A DNA stretch of 64,000 nt, taken from assembly GCA_024509875.1 (NCBI GenBank), contig JAMPIV010008060.1, positions 247,839 to 311,838 on the forward strand, written 5' to 3'. Positions 11,303 through 23,458 of this stretch are shown here, piece by piece. The stretch comes from Oreohelix idahoensis. Its lineage: Eukaryota > Mollusca > Gastropoda > Stylommatophora > Oreohelicidae. Under the pieces are notes generated by a model, which ran no database searches, was not told the origin of the DNA, and saw only the letters and a program-made list of their open reading frames with translations. Each line of letters starts with the position of its first letter. Positions within the stretch are counted from its first letter, which is position 1. Made by a program: the position numbers and the translations under genes.

Positions 11303-11580
11303 GAGCCGCGGTAGCATAGTGGTTAGTGCACTGGCTTCCTAGCGCAGTGGTCTATGGTTCGATCCCCAGATGAGGTGGGAATTTTTTAGGCCACAAACGG
11401 CTCCTGGGTCGACCCAGCCCCAAATAGGTACCAGAGCAACTCTGGGAGGGTTAAGGCGGCCGGCGTGATGCCGACCACATCACCCCTAGTGTGCCGACGG
11501 TCAAGATAATATGGGCCTAACACCATATTCCCAATATGCCTCAATGGGCGTGTAACGGGTTCCTTTACCTTTACCTTTTT
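11303..11580 (+). mobile_element. tRNA-derived SINE with 11-bp TSD
   Basis: A 278-bp insert flanked by TCTATACACAG (11292-11302 and 11581-11591). The head is tRNA-like: A box TAGCATAGTGG, B box GGTTCGATCCC. The body contains a GTGCCGACGG and ATGGGCGTGTAACGGG segment and ends in CCTTTACCTTTACC. A related minus-strand copy lies at 19075-19440. Internal boxes would allow RNA polymerase III transcription. Confidence 0.85.
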
Positions 11581-12028
11581 TCTATACACAGTAAAATACA
11601 CATCTACTAATCCTAGTTAGTCCTAAAGTACTGCCGTCACTATCTTTTTACCAGATCTCTGCACTTAAATATTTTTTAGGGTATCTAGAACTTAAATATG
11701 CATGCTTCAAATCATTCACTGATTGAAGGCCATGACTGCAGTCTTCCGCCCATTTGCACACAGATCTGCGTGACGAACGCATTTTCCATTTGTTCTAACC
11801 ATCTTCTATAGCACGGCTGCTTACCTGTGGTCCACGGGCATTTTGGGGTCCGTGAAGGGATTCTAGGCGACCTGTGTACATTGCCTAAAATTTACAATGT
11901 AAAGTTTTTAATCACGCGCTTATGTACATTTTTTTTTTTTAACGAAGGGGTCTGTTGCCTTCGCCAGGCAATCAAATGGGCCCGTGGCACAAAACAGTTT
12001 ACGAAGCCCTGATTAATAGATTTCAGTC

Positions 12029-12365
12029 TCTTGTATCTTTTTTTCTGATCAGGCATTTGGCACGCAAAGCTGTTTCAGTGCAGATGACATATGATGCGTC
12101 GCAATCGGGTGTTCTTTGACAATCTCCCGAAGGCAAAATGTCATCACTTTTATAGCAAAGTACGCAGTGTTTCCAAAATTATAACACAACATTTCATATA
12201 TTGCACATATCTTTTTTCTGATCAGGCAATTGGCATGCAAAGCTGTTTCAGTGCAGATGACACATGATGCGTCGCAATCGGGTGTCCTTTGACAATCTCC
12301 TGAAGGCAAACACTTATCTAGCAAAGTATGTAGTGTTTCCAAAATTATAACAACAACATTTCATA
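12029..12365. repeat. Two direct copies of a ~172-bp unit
   Basis: The segments 12037-12200 and 12210-12365 match (CTGATCAGGCA.TTGGCA.GCAAAGCTG onward to ACATTTCATATATT). The second copy lacks about 17 bp. No gene is recognised in it. Confidence 0.8.
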
Positions 12366-12502
12366 TATTCCACGTTTTGAAAGAGAGCTCAGTGTTAAAA
12401 CAATTCTTAGGACGTGGAACCAAACTTGCGTTTGGCTACCTTGGTGGCTGTCATATATGTGTGTAATGTGCGTGTTCCAAGCAGTGCGATTAACCAGTGT
12501 GT

Positions 12503-12504
<2 letters not shown>

Positions 12505-12587
<83 letters not shown>

Positions 12588-12588
12588 A

Positions 12589-12682
<94 letters not shown>
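12505..12682. repeat. (TATC)n microsatellite
   Basis: About 178 bp of TATC/ATCT repeats with one interruption at ~12588. Reading frames over it encode only Ser-Ile-Tyr-Leu repeats. Confidence 0.98.
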
Positions 12683-12683
<1 letters not shown>

Positions 12684-12689
12684 CACCCG

Positions 12690-13277
12690 TCTACCTGCCT
12701 GTATGTTCCGGCCTGCGTGCCCAATTCTCAACCCTTTAAAAATATAGTTCGTTCGTTCGTTCCTCTCTGTCATTTAGCCTTCATGTCTTTTTAAAACTCG
12801 GTTTGTCTGCCATTCTTCTTTGACTATCATACGAACTTGCTAAGTAAAATTCAGATTCACATCTTCTGTAAGTACTTCGGCTGTCATGTAGTTTGAATGG
12901 AAAATGGAGAGCGCGGGCTCAACAAAGCAGACGGATGTACAAACACTCGTAAAGTTATTTTCTGCCTGTGTTGATCTCGATTAAAAAAATTTCAAGGTGT
13001 GTTTACAACAACTGGTGCAGGACAGATGTAATAAACCATCATCTTTCGCTTTACTCGTTTACTGGAGAAATGTTTTACAAATTAATATATTCACTTCCAA
13101 CGTGACTAAACGTGCTTCTCAAACGGTCGAACAATATTTAACAAAGTTACGGACGTTTGTACATACAGTAGTGTAGTTTGCATAATCGGGATTTTAGATA
13201 TTCAATGGCAGGACCAGATTAAAAGTGCAGATATCTGTAGAACACGATAATAGAAATTGTGGATCTACAGGTTAATG
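12690..13277. other. No recognisable feature
   Basis: AT-rich sequence without supported genes or repeats. Confidence 0.45.
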
Positions 13278-13289
13278 AAGGGAACTTTA

Positions 13290-13558
13290 CGGGAGCCGCG
13301 CTGGTGTAATGGTTACAACCTTGCGTTAGCGACCAGGTTTTCAAGGTTCAAGCCCGGGCGCGGTCATTTGTAAGAGTGTCATCGACCGGGATTTTGACTG
13401 AATAACCTGACGGCTCCTGAGATAAACCCTCTGTGGATGGGAAGGTGCGAAGCTCCTGACCGGGTTGGAAGGAAAGTCCACAGGCTCCCCAGCCTCGCAA
13501 TGACGTGTCATTGGGCCGAAGGGCTGAAAGCCCAAGGCCGCTGGTTAAGGGGGAAAAA
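13290..13558 (+). mobile_element. Second tRNA-SINE family, 12-bp TSD
   Basis: A 269-bp insert between AAGGGAACTTTA copies (13278-13289 and 13559-13570). tRNA-like head with A box TGGTGTAATGGTTA and B box GGTTCAAGCCC. The body is GC-rich and the tail is A-rich (GGGGGAAAAAAA). It shares only the first GGGAGCCGCG and the tRNA-like boxes with the SINE at 11303, so I treat it as a separate family. Confidence 0.85.
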
Positions 13559-14241
13559 AAGGGAACTTTATTATTTTTATCACTCACCGAAAAAGTCGAA
13601 AAAAAGTCCAAAAAATGTGCGCAGAACAATTACTGACATGGAAGCCGAACAGAAAGTCGAAGACAGTATAACAAAAGAGCGCACGACAATTATTGACATG
13701 GAAACAGGGCCAGCTATACCGACGGTGCAACACGTGCATTTGCACTGGGCGGCAAGCTTTGGGGGGCGGCGAAAAATTGTTTTACTTATTTTTACAATCC
13801 CGCCAAGTATTCCTCCTTGAGATGCCTTTGTACATCCCTGGGAGAATGTTTTCTTGTGACCAGAGATCACATGATATACACAGTCTCAGGATTCCCAGTC
13901 AGTTCAGTGAGCAGTTTCCCACACTTCTTAATATGATGCAGCTTATTCAATTCAACCAATGACAATCTCGCGTGACCCAGATTAGCCAATTATAGGCTAC
14001 TTAAGTATTGATTTTTGTATCGACCGTTCTATGTTGGCGGCTCGAATGTTTCGGTTGTTTTCGAGTGTGTATTCAAGGAAGTTGGTTTTGCTCAGTGTTG
14101 GTGTGCTAAGTGTTACAGTGATAAATAAGTTTTTTAAACGTTTTATGGAAATTAGTACAGTGCTTCAGCCTCCATTCATTACTAAATAATACATTTTATT
14201 GTAGGGTTTATTTAAAACAGTTTTAATATTCAAATAGATAT

Positions 14242-16975
14242 AATGTCCGATAAAAGAAAAAACTATCAGGTGCTGAATATCGGAAACGTAAACTGGAAAA
14301 AAATGCGATATTCAAAAACATAGCGGGGCTTTACATTAATATCTAAAAACTGAAACAGCTGATGTAGGACAGAAGAAAATAAGCAAATGTACCGAAACCA
14401 ATGATTCAGAGCTCATGGCAAGTACTTCTAACTCGGACCCCAGTAACGTAGATATTACTAACAATGTCAAAAATGAGACTGATTTGACCGTTTCAAATTC
14501 CAGAGATTTAAGTGATGAACTTGAGAGATACACAGATCCGGCAAGATGGAATCCTTCTTTAAGCGATACCGAAAGACTGGAAATCGTAAAAAAGGCCTGC
14601 CTGAGAGACCAAAATATGATTTCGTTTTTTCGCGCAGCTCTAATGGTCGGACATTTTCACTAAATTTTTACACTAGGGAGCTCAGCAATGGAGAACAAAT
14701 TAATCGATCATGGTTAGTGTATTAAAAAAAAAAAAAAAAGAAAAAAAAAGATTCTGTATTTTGTTTCTGCTGTAAGTTGTTTTCCTGTAATAAAATGTCA
14801 CTCACTACTGATGGCTATAATGATTGGGGTCATTTGTATGTGTATCTTAATGAACACGAAAAATCTAAAAACCACTTGGAGTCCCATACAAAGTGGATTG
14901 AATTATCGTCCAGGCTTAAATCAGTACAGACAATTAATTCAATGCAACAAAAGTTATTAAATTCAGAAGTTCGACACTGGAGCAGCATAATAGAACGCCT
15001 AATTGCTATTGTCCAGTTCTTGAGCCAACAATGCTTGCCATTTCGTGGAACATCTGATAAATTATATGACCCTAACAATGGAAATTTTTAAAGCTTGTTG
15101 AACTGATTGCCAGATTTGATAGTGCTATGTGTGAACATTTAATGAGAGTAGCTCGTGGATCGACCCAACATTACCTTGGGAAAAACATTCAAAATGAATT
15201 GATTGCTCTTCTCTCTGGAACCTTAAAAAACGAAATAATTTCTATGGTGGAGAAAGCTAAATATTATAGCATAGTTGCAGACTGTACTCCCGATGTAAGT
15301 CACATTGAACAATTAACACTAATTGTAAGATTTGTTAATTCGAATCCAGATAATTTCAACATTCAGGAGCACTTTCTTGGTTTCAATGCTGTAGAAGCCA
15401 CTACAGGCTCAGCGTTAACCGAATGCTTTCTAAGATAATTGTCAGACATGAATATTCCAATCGCAAACATGCGTGGATAGGGGTATGACAATGGATCAAA
15501 TATGAACTTACTTACTTAGTCGTTCCCCTTCTACCGTGAGGTGTAGAGGTTTGGAAGAGAGAGCGCCAGACTATTCTATCGGCTGTCTTCCTCCTGGCCT
15601 GGTTCCATTCTAGTCCTCGGTCCTTCAAAGATTGTCTAATGTTGTCCTCCCAGCGGACTCTGGGTCGTCCTCGGGGTCTGGATCCTTGGCTCTTTGTTTC
15701 CCATGCTTGTCGTGGTAGCCGATCTTCTCGGATCAAATATGAAAGGAAAATATTCAGGAGTTCAACAACGTATTAGGGACTTGAACCCGAGAGCTTTTTA
15801 TATCCCTTGCTGTTCTCATTCTCTCAATGATGCCGCGATGTCATCTAGAGAAGGGGTTTTATTTTTTGAAACGGTTCAGAAATTGTATGTGTTTTTCTCG
15901 GCGTCAACACTGCGTTGGGGAATCCTTAAGAAACATATTACAACTCTAACGCCCAAGCCACTAAGTACAACTCACTGGGAATCTAGAATCGAGGCCATTC
16001 GTCCTTTAAAATATTATATTGAAGAATTTTATGATGCATTGATAGAAATTGCTGATGACGAGTCAGTAGACAAAATGGCGAAACATGAAGCTGAATCCCT
16101 TGCCCTAAAACTCAGAGATTTTAAATTTTTATGTTGTGTGGTTATATGGCACTATGTTTTAAACGAAATTAATGTTGCTAGTAAACTGTTGCAAAGCATA
16201 AAAATGGAATTGACTAGTGCCATAACAACTTTGAGAAATGTTCTCCAAAGCCTTAAGAATCTCAGAAATGATGAATCATTTCAAAATTTTTTTGTTGATG
16301 CTACAACATTAGCTGAGCAAGCTGAAGTTGATCCTGATTTGATACCAACGTTTGAATGTACTAGAGTGCGTCGGCAGACAAAGCAACACAACTATGAAGC
16401 AAGAGATGAACCTATTTTGGATCCCAAAGCTAAATTCAAAACTGAATTTTTCTTTTTTATTATTGATGTTGCAACCAATTCTTTTGAAGAAAGGTTCGAG
16501 CAATTGGAACATCAAAGTTCACATTTTTTCCTTTTTATATAATATCCCTAAATTGAAATCTGAGACGACAAATGAGCTCTTAAACAAATGTAAAAACCTA
16601 GAAGGCGTTTTAACACATCAAGAAAATAGAGACATTGATGCCATTGAGCTATGTGATGAACTGAAAGTAGTATCCAAATTAGTACCAGAAAATACGCCGC
16701 CAATTGAAGTTCGTTATATTATTGAAAATAATATTTCTCCTAATGTCGCTATAGCCTTAAGAATATTACTAACTTTGCCTGTAACGGTAGCAAGTGGTGA
16801 GCGTAGTTTTTCAAAGCTGAAGCTTATTAAAACTTATTTACGCGCAACAATGGCCGAAACTAGATTGGAAGGACTTGCCATGATTTCAATTGAACATGAA
16901 ATCGGTCAAAAATTAGACTACGCAGACCTTATTTCTGATTTTGCAAATATGAAAGCAAGAAAAGTGTCTTTTTAA
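14242..16975 (+). pseudogene. hAT transposase, multiply frameshifted
   Basis: Pieces in order: a Lys/Arg-rich N-terminus (from ~14242, frameshifted within a few codons), an acidic segment (14415-14663), a TTF-type zinc-finger-like region (14777-15091), and catalytic-domain segments (15127-15438 and ~15730-16542, with FYIPCCSHSLNDA). The hAT C-terminal dimerisation domain (to 16975) includes LLTLPVTVASGERSFSKLK. Poly-A runs at ~14725-14750, stops, and the LINE at 15507-15729 break the frame. It cannot encode an active transposase. The family match is to ZMYM1-like hAT transposases. Confidence 0.85.
15507..15729 (-). mobile_element. LINE 3' fragment inserted in hAT
   Basis: A 223-bp minus-strand fragment of the TTACTTACTTAG-tailed LINE, encoding GRPRVRWEDNIRQSLKDRG. 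It is flanked by a 14-bp TSD (GGATCAAATATGAA at 15493-15506 and 15730-15743) that restores the hAT sequence when collapsed. The insertion therefore postdates the hAT element. Confidence 0.92.
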
Positions 16976-17381
16976 GCAGTATATACTTCAAACAATATAA
17001 ATTCAAATAATGTGAAAATAGTGGTTACAAACTATAACATGTACATACTATAGTTAAGCGTTTGTGACTCAACAGTTCATCGTTCCACGTGAGAAGAGCA
17101 TCCCCTATATGTAAGTAATATAACTACATTTATTTCATATAATTGTCTCTGACAAAGTCAATGGTTTACTTTATGACTATACAGTATTTTCATCAATTTA
17201 TCAACACATTATTATTAATGGTACTATTTAAAATTAGGCTAATGGTCATGAAATTAATTTTGAAGCTTGTTTAACATAATGGTTTTTTTAATTGCAAACG
17301 TTAATTTGAGGTTGGGCTGGGGCGGCAAGATATGGTATTGCACGGGGCGGCAAAATTCCTTGGGCCGGCCCTGCATGGAAA

Positions 17382-18159
17382 CCAGACACCGGCAAAGAAT
17401 CCATTAAGTGCAAGCAGAACAGAAGACGAGAAAGGTATCATAAAGACATACACGAATATGAGACAGACAATGAGATTGAGAATCAAACCTGAGAAGTAAA
17501 TGACTTATCGCCACATTAATCGTAATCAAAACTATCAATGCGCAGAAACTCTTCATCGTCAATCCACGACTGAATAAGGTGCGATGCATGTTCAACCTGT
17601 AATCTTTGCCATTCGAACATGATGCCATTTCTGATAGAAAAAAAGTTTGTTTACAACAAACAGCGTTAAAAACTAACATCTCGTCACAGATAAGAAATCG
17701 AACACCTGTTAATATGAGAGTAGCCGGGAAAGACATGTTATTTCTCTTTTATTGGAAAAAAATGCATTAAATTTTATTTAAACTTCAGTTATAGAGACTT
17801 ACTTCAAGTGGCGCGCCGTATTTTCAGGCCGAATTGCGCGCCAAGTGAAGAGGCGTGCTGTATACGACTTAAAGAGATCTTGTTTACGGTCTATTCACTA
17901 AAGAGCTATATAAATTAAGTGGAATACGACAACATTGATTGGGGGAAACAGTTTAGAAAATAAATCATCACTAGTGAAGATCCGTCTTTATGATCGATTG
18001 CACCCTTCACCGAGTATCTGATTTGTTTTCCCCCCTTTTCCCGTGTTTACTTAGGTTTAAAGCATACTTCAGTCAAACACTGTCATTTATGAAACATTGA
18101 CAGAAGAGAATATCCTATTCAACCCCTGATGAGTTATAATCAGAATTTATACTGCCTGT
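17382..18159. other. Unassigned sequence
   Basis: The first ~130 bp continue the sequence interrupted by the hAT element. The remainder is AT-rich with no supported gene. Confidence 0.4.
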
Positions 18160-18440
18160 GATTTTAGTTGCCACGTGTAGTCCCGGAGGTCTGTGAAGGG
18201 ACACAGAAAGAAAAGGATCACTGACACTTAGGTATGCCACACAAGGCAACCAATATAAGGCTGTGAATGGGGCTGGCAACGTCATCCTGTAAAACAAATT
18301 TCCACAGACACTACGGCTACAGCAGCACGTGAGTCCCCGATACAATCTTCCTGCAAGTGGATCAGGTACAGTCGTGACTCCATGCTCCGCAAGGAGCGCA
18401 AGGAAAAATGGTGATGATAGTTTTAGATGCTGATGATGGA
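18160..18440 (-). repeat. Dispersed repeat, minus copy of 42240-42540
   Basis: Shares phrases in reverse orientation with 42240-42540: CTCCTTG(C/A)GGAGCATGGA, the CTGCAAG/GCAGGAAG block, and a segment with GGTTGCCAGTCCCAT-like sequence. Probably a SINE or SINE-like family, since the plus copy has a tRNA-like head. Confidence 0.5.
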
Positions 18441-18809
18441 TATGACACATTGAGAAAACCCGATGATAGCATAACAAGGCAGTCATTATTCCAGAATTCC
18501 CAGGGTACGAGAAGAAAAGATAGACATACACAAAAATACGCGGAGAAGAGAGCTGGAGGCAGAAATAAAAATGATGATGAAGGCCTTGAGCAGACGGCAC
18601 GCACCATGAGGGTCTTGGCATATGTTTGTTGAAGGCCTATGCTCCCTGGGGTGCTGAAAGGTAAAGAAGAAGAAAGTGTTAGTTAGTACATTCAAATGCC
18701 ACAACTTGCTTACGGCATTATCCATCCTCGGTTTTTTATCGGTGACAGGGTAAATTGTGGACAGACATGATCGCCTGCACCATCAGCTGCCGATTTCTGC
18801 ATGGTACTT

Positions 18810-18961
18810 TACTTAGTCGTTCCTCTTCTTCCGTGAGGTGTAGAGGTTTGGAAGAGAGAGCGCCATACTATCATATCGGCTGTCTTCCTCCTGGCCTGGT
18901 TCTAGTCTAGTCCTCAGTCCTTCAAAGACTGTCTAACGTTGTCCTCCCAACGGACTCTGGA
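18810..18961 (-). mobile_element. LINE 3' fragment
   Basis: Starts ACTTAGTCGTTCC and matches the ends of the LINE fragments at 15507-15729 and 43278-43740 on the minus strand. It is truncated after ~150 bp at the WED motif region. Confidence 0.8.
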
Positions 18962-19074
18962 TTTAGTGTAATCATATTTTAAGGCAAACATCTCTGTAAT
19001 GCCTCACGTGATCTTTTTTTCGATTTGGGAGCCTTTATGTATTCTCCATTATGGAGTCTCAAGAAAACCACATA

Positions 19075-19440
19075 GGTTGTAAAAAGGAAGTTAAAGGATC
19101 CCGTTACACGCCCATTGAGGCATATTGGGAATATGGTGTTAGGCCCATATTTTCTTGACCATCGGCATACTAGGGATGATGTGGTCAGCATCAGGTTGTA
19201 AAAAAGGAAGTTAAAGGATCCCGTTACACGCCCATTGAGGCATATGGGGATATGTGTTAGGGCACCACAGGCGGCCCTAATATAACCGACTAGGCTGAAC
19301 GAGACGCGCCTCGCCAAAACTTAACCTTTCCAGAGTTACTCTGGTACCCAATTCATGAGACTGGGTCGATCCCGGAGCCGTTTTGCAGTCTTTAAAATCC
19401 TACGCAACTGGAAGCCAGTGCACTAATCACTTTGCTTCCG
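19075..19440 (-). mobile_element. tRNA-SINE, minus strand, internally duplicated
   Basis: Minus-strand relative of the SINE at 11303: GGTTCGATCCC-type B box region near 19355-19370, tRNA-like head near 19420-19440, and the conserved CCCATTGAGGCATAT block. That block occurs twice (19080-19130 and 19200-19250), so part of the 3' body is tandemly duplicated. Confidence 0.7.
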
Positions 19441-19489
19441 CTGCTCCTAAGATAGGTTATATGTAACAAAAATGAACCCTCTTCTTTCT

Positions 19490-20235
19490 TTCCGCCTGTC
19501 TGTCTTTCATTCTTTATTTCTTTCTTTCTTCATTCATTCATTCATTTATTCATTCATTCTTTCTGTTTATCTTCCTTTCTGTTTTTCTTTCTTTCTTCTT
19601 TTCTGCATTTCTTTCTTTCTATCTGGTTTTCTTTCTTTCTTAACCCTTTGAAAATAAAGTTCATTCGTTCATCCGTTCTTTATTATTTTTCTTTTTAAAA
19701 CAAAGATTTGTTGAATTTTCTTCCCTTTTTCCTAAGCTTTTTTTTGCTTGGTTTATACGAGTAGCTTCTCATAACTCATAGTTCAGGTATCTCTCTATAA
19801 ACTTGTTTTAAAATTTTAAGATTTATTTTAATGCCATATTCTGATCCTGGAGAACTGTTATTTAAGATTACCTACTCTTCCATCTTAATGCTATTAAATC
19901 CATGATAGTTATTTAATTTCTTTAAACTGTCTGTTCCTATGGACAACCACAAAGTATTTATATTCTTTTAAATGGATGTTGGCGCAGGATTGGTTTGGTA
20001 CGGCAAGATCACTAATGTGTTGCTGATGAACAGAACCACACAACAACTTAGGACCATAAATTGTCCGACTTTGACGCCTGAAATTGTATAAGTCCGACTC
20101 CGACTACAGATTTTTTTTTTTTTTTTGTTACTAGTCATATGGCATAAGATTCGAAGTCGGAGTCCGGACATTTTTTACAGACTCATGACTCCAATAAAAC
20201 AACTACCGATTCCACCACTCCGACTCCCCGACTCC
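19490..20235. repeat. TTTC-rich tract and CCGACTC low-complexity sequence
   Basis: 19490-19690 is dominated by CTTT and CATT repeats. 20070-20235 contains several CCGACTCCGACT-type repeats and a poly-T run. The stretch between is AT-rich with nothing recognised. Confidence 0.6.
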
Positions 20236-20370
20236 ACAGCCCTACAAAAAGCAGTGGAACAAGATGTGAGAAGAAGACACTGGCGTTGAATACGATACAC
20301 ATTAAGAAAACATTGTCCTGTGCCATCGAGTCAAGATTTCCCCGTGTGTGTTTTCCCTCTTTTAAAGGTT

Positions 20371-22254
20371 TGTTTCGCAAGTCCAGCTACCGACCAGTTA
20401 GCCTACTGAGTTGTCTGGGTAAGGTAATGGAAAGAATGGTGAACGCAAGATTAATGAAACATCTGGAAAAAAAACCATCTGCTTGATAACACACAGTCAG
20501 CATTCAAGAAAAATCGCAGCACCGAAGACCAGCTAGTATATCTAGCCCAGGAAGTAGAAAATGCCTTTCAGGAGAAAAAGAAAGTACTGGCGGTTTTTGT
20601 AGACTTGACAAAAGCCTTCGATAAGATATGGAAAGAAGGATTCCTCCTTAAGATGCTCAACAACAAAATTGAAGGGAGAAGGTTCGGCTGGATACGGGAC
20701 TTTCTCCGATACCGCACAGCAAGAGTAAAACATGACGGGAAACTGAGCCATCGCGTCACTCTTCAACAGGGTGTGCCACAAGGAGGAGTTATCTCCCCCA
20801 CACTTTTAATCATATATATAAATGATATAGCAGAGAAACTGTCCGGGCATATCTCCAGGGCTCTTCATGCTGACGATTTTGCTGCCTGGTGTGTTACTGA
20901 TTATTTGCCTACTGCAAAGTTCAGGATGCAAACAGCGCTAAATACCATCGGTAAATGGGCATCAGATTGGGGAGTACAGATAAACCTCTCCAAGACAGTA
21001 GCAACCTGCTTCTCTCTGTCAAATCGCCGAGAAAAGATCAAACTGCAACTAAATGGAAGTGAGCTTCCAATCGAGGAAAACCCAACATACCTGGGAGTCA
21101 AGTTGGATAAGAGACTCACCTGGAAGCCGCACATAAAAGCAATAGAACAGAGAGCAATAAGAAAGCTCTCTATTATGAAGAAACTGACTGGCACAAGTTG
21201 GGGGGCAAATACCAACATACTTAAAAAAGTCTATACAGGCACAGTCAGACCTGTACTTGAATATGGCATGTCAGCCTGGGCCACGGCATCTAAAACAAAC
21301 ACAGAACGTCTAGGGAAAGTGCAAAATTCAGGCCTTAGATTAATCACTGGAGGGATGAAGACTTCTCCAATCCAGGCAATGGAGAGATACACCAACATCC
21401 GCTCTTTTGATGACAGACTTGAGGTAAAGGTATTCACTTCTTAAACATCTCCAAACATCTGCATCGATGCCATGAAGACCTCCTCCCAAACCGATCTACT
21501 GAGATTGAAATGTTAATTGATTACGAGGAGCCAGACGACTGCCATGGAAATATATCTATCATCACAGAAGTCCCTGAAATAAAAAAGAAAGGCCACCAGA
21601 CACCTCAACAACTAAAAACGTTGGCTCAAGAAATGATTGAAGAAAAGTACAACCCGAAGGAGTGGACACACGCATACACAGATGGATCCGCTGAGGGGGG
21701 CAGTAAAGAACGGTGGAGGAGGCATTTTTATAAGATTCCTAAATGGAAAGATCATCCGAAAGGCCTTCCCAACTGGAAAGATCTCCTCCAATTTTAGGGA
21801 AAAAGCTATGGCACTACTGCAAGCCCTGAAGATCCTCACCAGACCCGAACTGCAGCCACAAGCTAAGATAGTAATCTTCACTGACTGCAGATCATTACTG
21901 GAATCAATACAAAACACCAGAAATGATAACATGATGAATGATATCAGATCTGAGCTTAACATCATCCAAAGGTCATCAACCATTGCCCTTCAGTGGTTAC
22001 CCTCCCATTGTGGAATAGCTGGTAATGAGAAAGCAGATGCTCTATCAAGAAGTGGCAGTAAAATGGAACAATTCAGCCACCCATTACCCTATCGGGAAGC
22101 AAAAACCATCATCCACAACAAGTACAAAAATCAGTGGAAGGAGGAAAGGGGTATATACAGCAGAGATACCCAATCCACCATCTAAACAGATACCAACAGA
22201 CCACAATTTTCCGCCTGAGAACTGGTCACTGCAGATTACTTGGACATATCTATC
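20371..22254 (+). pseudogene. I-superfamily LINE: RT and RNase H, 5' part of split element
   Basis: 5'-truncated LINE beginning at SSYRPVSLLSCLGK (RT entry). RT motif A is DLTKAFDKIW at ~20600 and motif B is QGVPQGGVISPTL. Motif C is HADD (residues 88-91 of the segment starting at 20605). An RNase H domain follows, with YTDGSAEGG near 21675 and FTDCRSLLESI, SHCGIAGNEKADAL further on. Frameshifts occur in a poly-A run near 20468, near 21440 and near 21700. The coding sense runs up to base 22254, where the Polinton begins, and resumes at 40254. Confidence 0.9.
22249..22254. other. Left 6-bp target-site duplication of Polinton
   Basis: TCTATC, identical to 40254-40259. The LINE reads ...GHIY up to here and continues RLRISH after the right copy, so collapsing the duplication restores the LINE frame. 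Six-bp TSDs are the Polinton/Maverick norm. Confidence 0.93.
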
Positions 22255-22374
22255 AGTAGTAGAAAATGGCGGAAACGATTATCATTCAGGAGGCGCGCCA
22301 GGAGGCGCGTGACATTTATATAGCAAAAACGCCAGGAGGCGCGTGACTTTTATATAAGCGCATTCAGTCGGCGC

Positions 22375-22445
22375 AAGATGGCGGACTTGAGCTAACAAGG
22401 GGAGGTTATTTTTAGATAACAAGAAGAGGAGGGGCAAGATGGCGG
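22375..22445 (+). promoter_or_regulatory. Repeated AAGATGGCGG motifs in TIR
   Basis: AAGATGGCGG occurs at 22375-22384 and 22436-22445, and again in the equivalent positions of the other two arms. Its complement, CCGCCATCTT, is the consensus site of the zinc-finger factor YY1. The match is visible; binding or regulation is inference. Confidence 0.4.
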
Positions 22446-22771
22446 AATTGAGATAACAAGAAGAGGTATTTTTAGATAACAAGAAGAGGGTGGTTTTTTA
22501 TATATTATTGTTGTTAGTATAGCCAACTTAGGTAGTGGCTGTGTTAGACAAACAACATTTAGACAAACTTTTAGATAATAGGAAGACGATATTTATACGT
22601 TATATTTAGACAAACAGTTATATAAACAGTTATACAAACATTTAGACGAATATTTAGACATACAATTAGACGATATATAGGTAACAAAAAAAGCGTTTTA
22701 GTTAATATAGTTTTTTATTTTTTCAAATACTAAAGGACAACTCTCAATCGCTTGGTAGGCTTCTTCTTCTT

Positions 22772-23257
22772 CTATGGTAGATTAGGGACATCGGTCAGGT
22801 CTGTGGTAGGAAACCAACTAGGTTCTGGGGATACTGGACAGCTAGACTTCATGATTTCGTCAAACAGGTTAGTGGAAGGCTTCTTCGGGGGTAGGACATC
22901 GGCCAGGTCTGTGGTAGGAAACCAACTCGGTTCTATTGGTTGGTAACAGCTGGAATTGATGTACCGATCAAACGTGGTAGTGTTAGTAGGATAGGTATCC
23001 GCGCTTGGTGGCAGTAATCGGTCAAATTCGGCGAGGATTTCGTTCTGTAACGTTAAGAAATGTTCAAACTCGGGGCGAGTTAACGTAATGCCGTGTTTGG
23101 TAGGAAATTTGAGGTAGGATTCACCAAAATATCTTCGCACGTGTAGTAAAGGTTGGCCTCGGTAAACACTTACAGACGCAGCCTTCAGACAACTAGCCAA
23201 AGGTTTAAGCATTTCATCACTTCTCTTGATGTAGACCCAGTTGGTGGGAGCAGTCAT
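22772..23257 (-). CDS. PC4/SUB1-like DNA-binding protein, arm A copy (truncated)
   Basis: True ATG at 23257. Residues ~30-75 resemble the PC4 (p15) single-stranded-DNA-binding fold (VRRYFGESYLKFPTKHGITL, then PEFEHFLTL), found in eukaryotic coactivators and some large viruses. The C-terminal half carries two copies of a Trp-containing motif, EPSWFPTTDLxDV. Compared with the copies at 29548 and 39240, this one ends 14 residues early because a CAG codon is TAG at ~22774, removing a Lys-rich tail. A TATAAA-like box lies about 50 bp upstream on the minus strand. The role in the element is unknown, perhaps transcription or replication. Confidence 0.6.
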   Translation of the reverse strand: MTAPTNWVYIKRSDEMLKPLASCLKAASVSVYRGQPLLHVRRYFGESYLKFPTKHGITLTRPEFEHFLTLQNEILAEFDRLLPPSADTYPTNTTTFDRYINSSCYQPIEPSWFPTTDLADVLPPKKPSTNLFDEIMKSSCPVSPEPSWFPTTDLTDVPNLP

Positions 23258-23458
23258 TTTCAACGAGATGTATCTAGTGTGTTAATAAAGTGTCTTCCAA
23301 GTGTTTATATCGTATAATCTGGGTTTTTTAAGCGTGCCCTAGCTAGGATTTGATTCGTCGAACATCGAGCGTGTGTTAGGCAGGACGTGATTCGTCGATG
23401 TATTGCGTGGGAACAATGACACATGGCTGTATTGTCGTGAGGGAAAAAATACACCTGT

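Larger units (their letters stand above)
13705..17373 (+). mobile_element. hAT DNA transposon, decayed
   Basis: A 3,669-bp element with an exact 8-bp TSD (CATGGAAA at 13697-13704 and 17374-17381) and short terminal inverted repeats starting CAGGGCCRGC, both hAT hallmarks. It contains the remains of a ZMYM/TTF-type hAT transposase on the plus strand and a 223-bp LINE insertion. The ends carry GGGGCGGCAA-type subterminal repeats on both sides. Confidence 0.9.
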
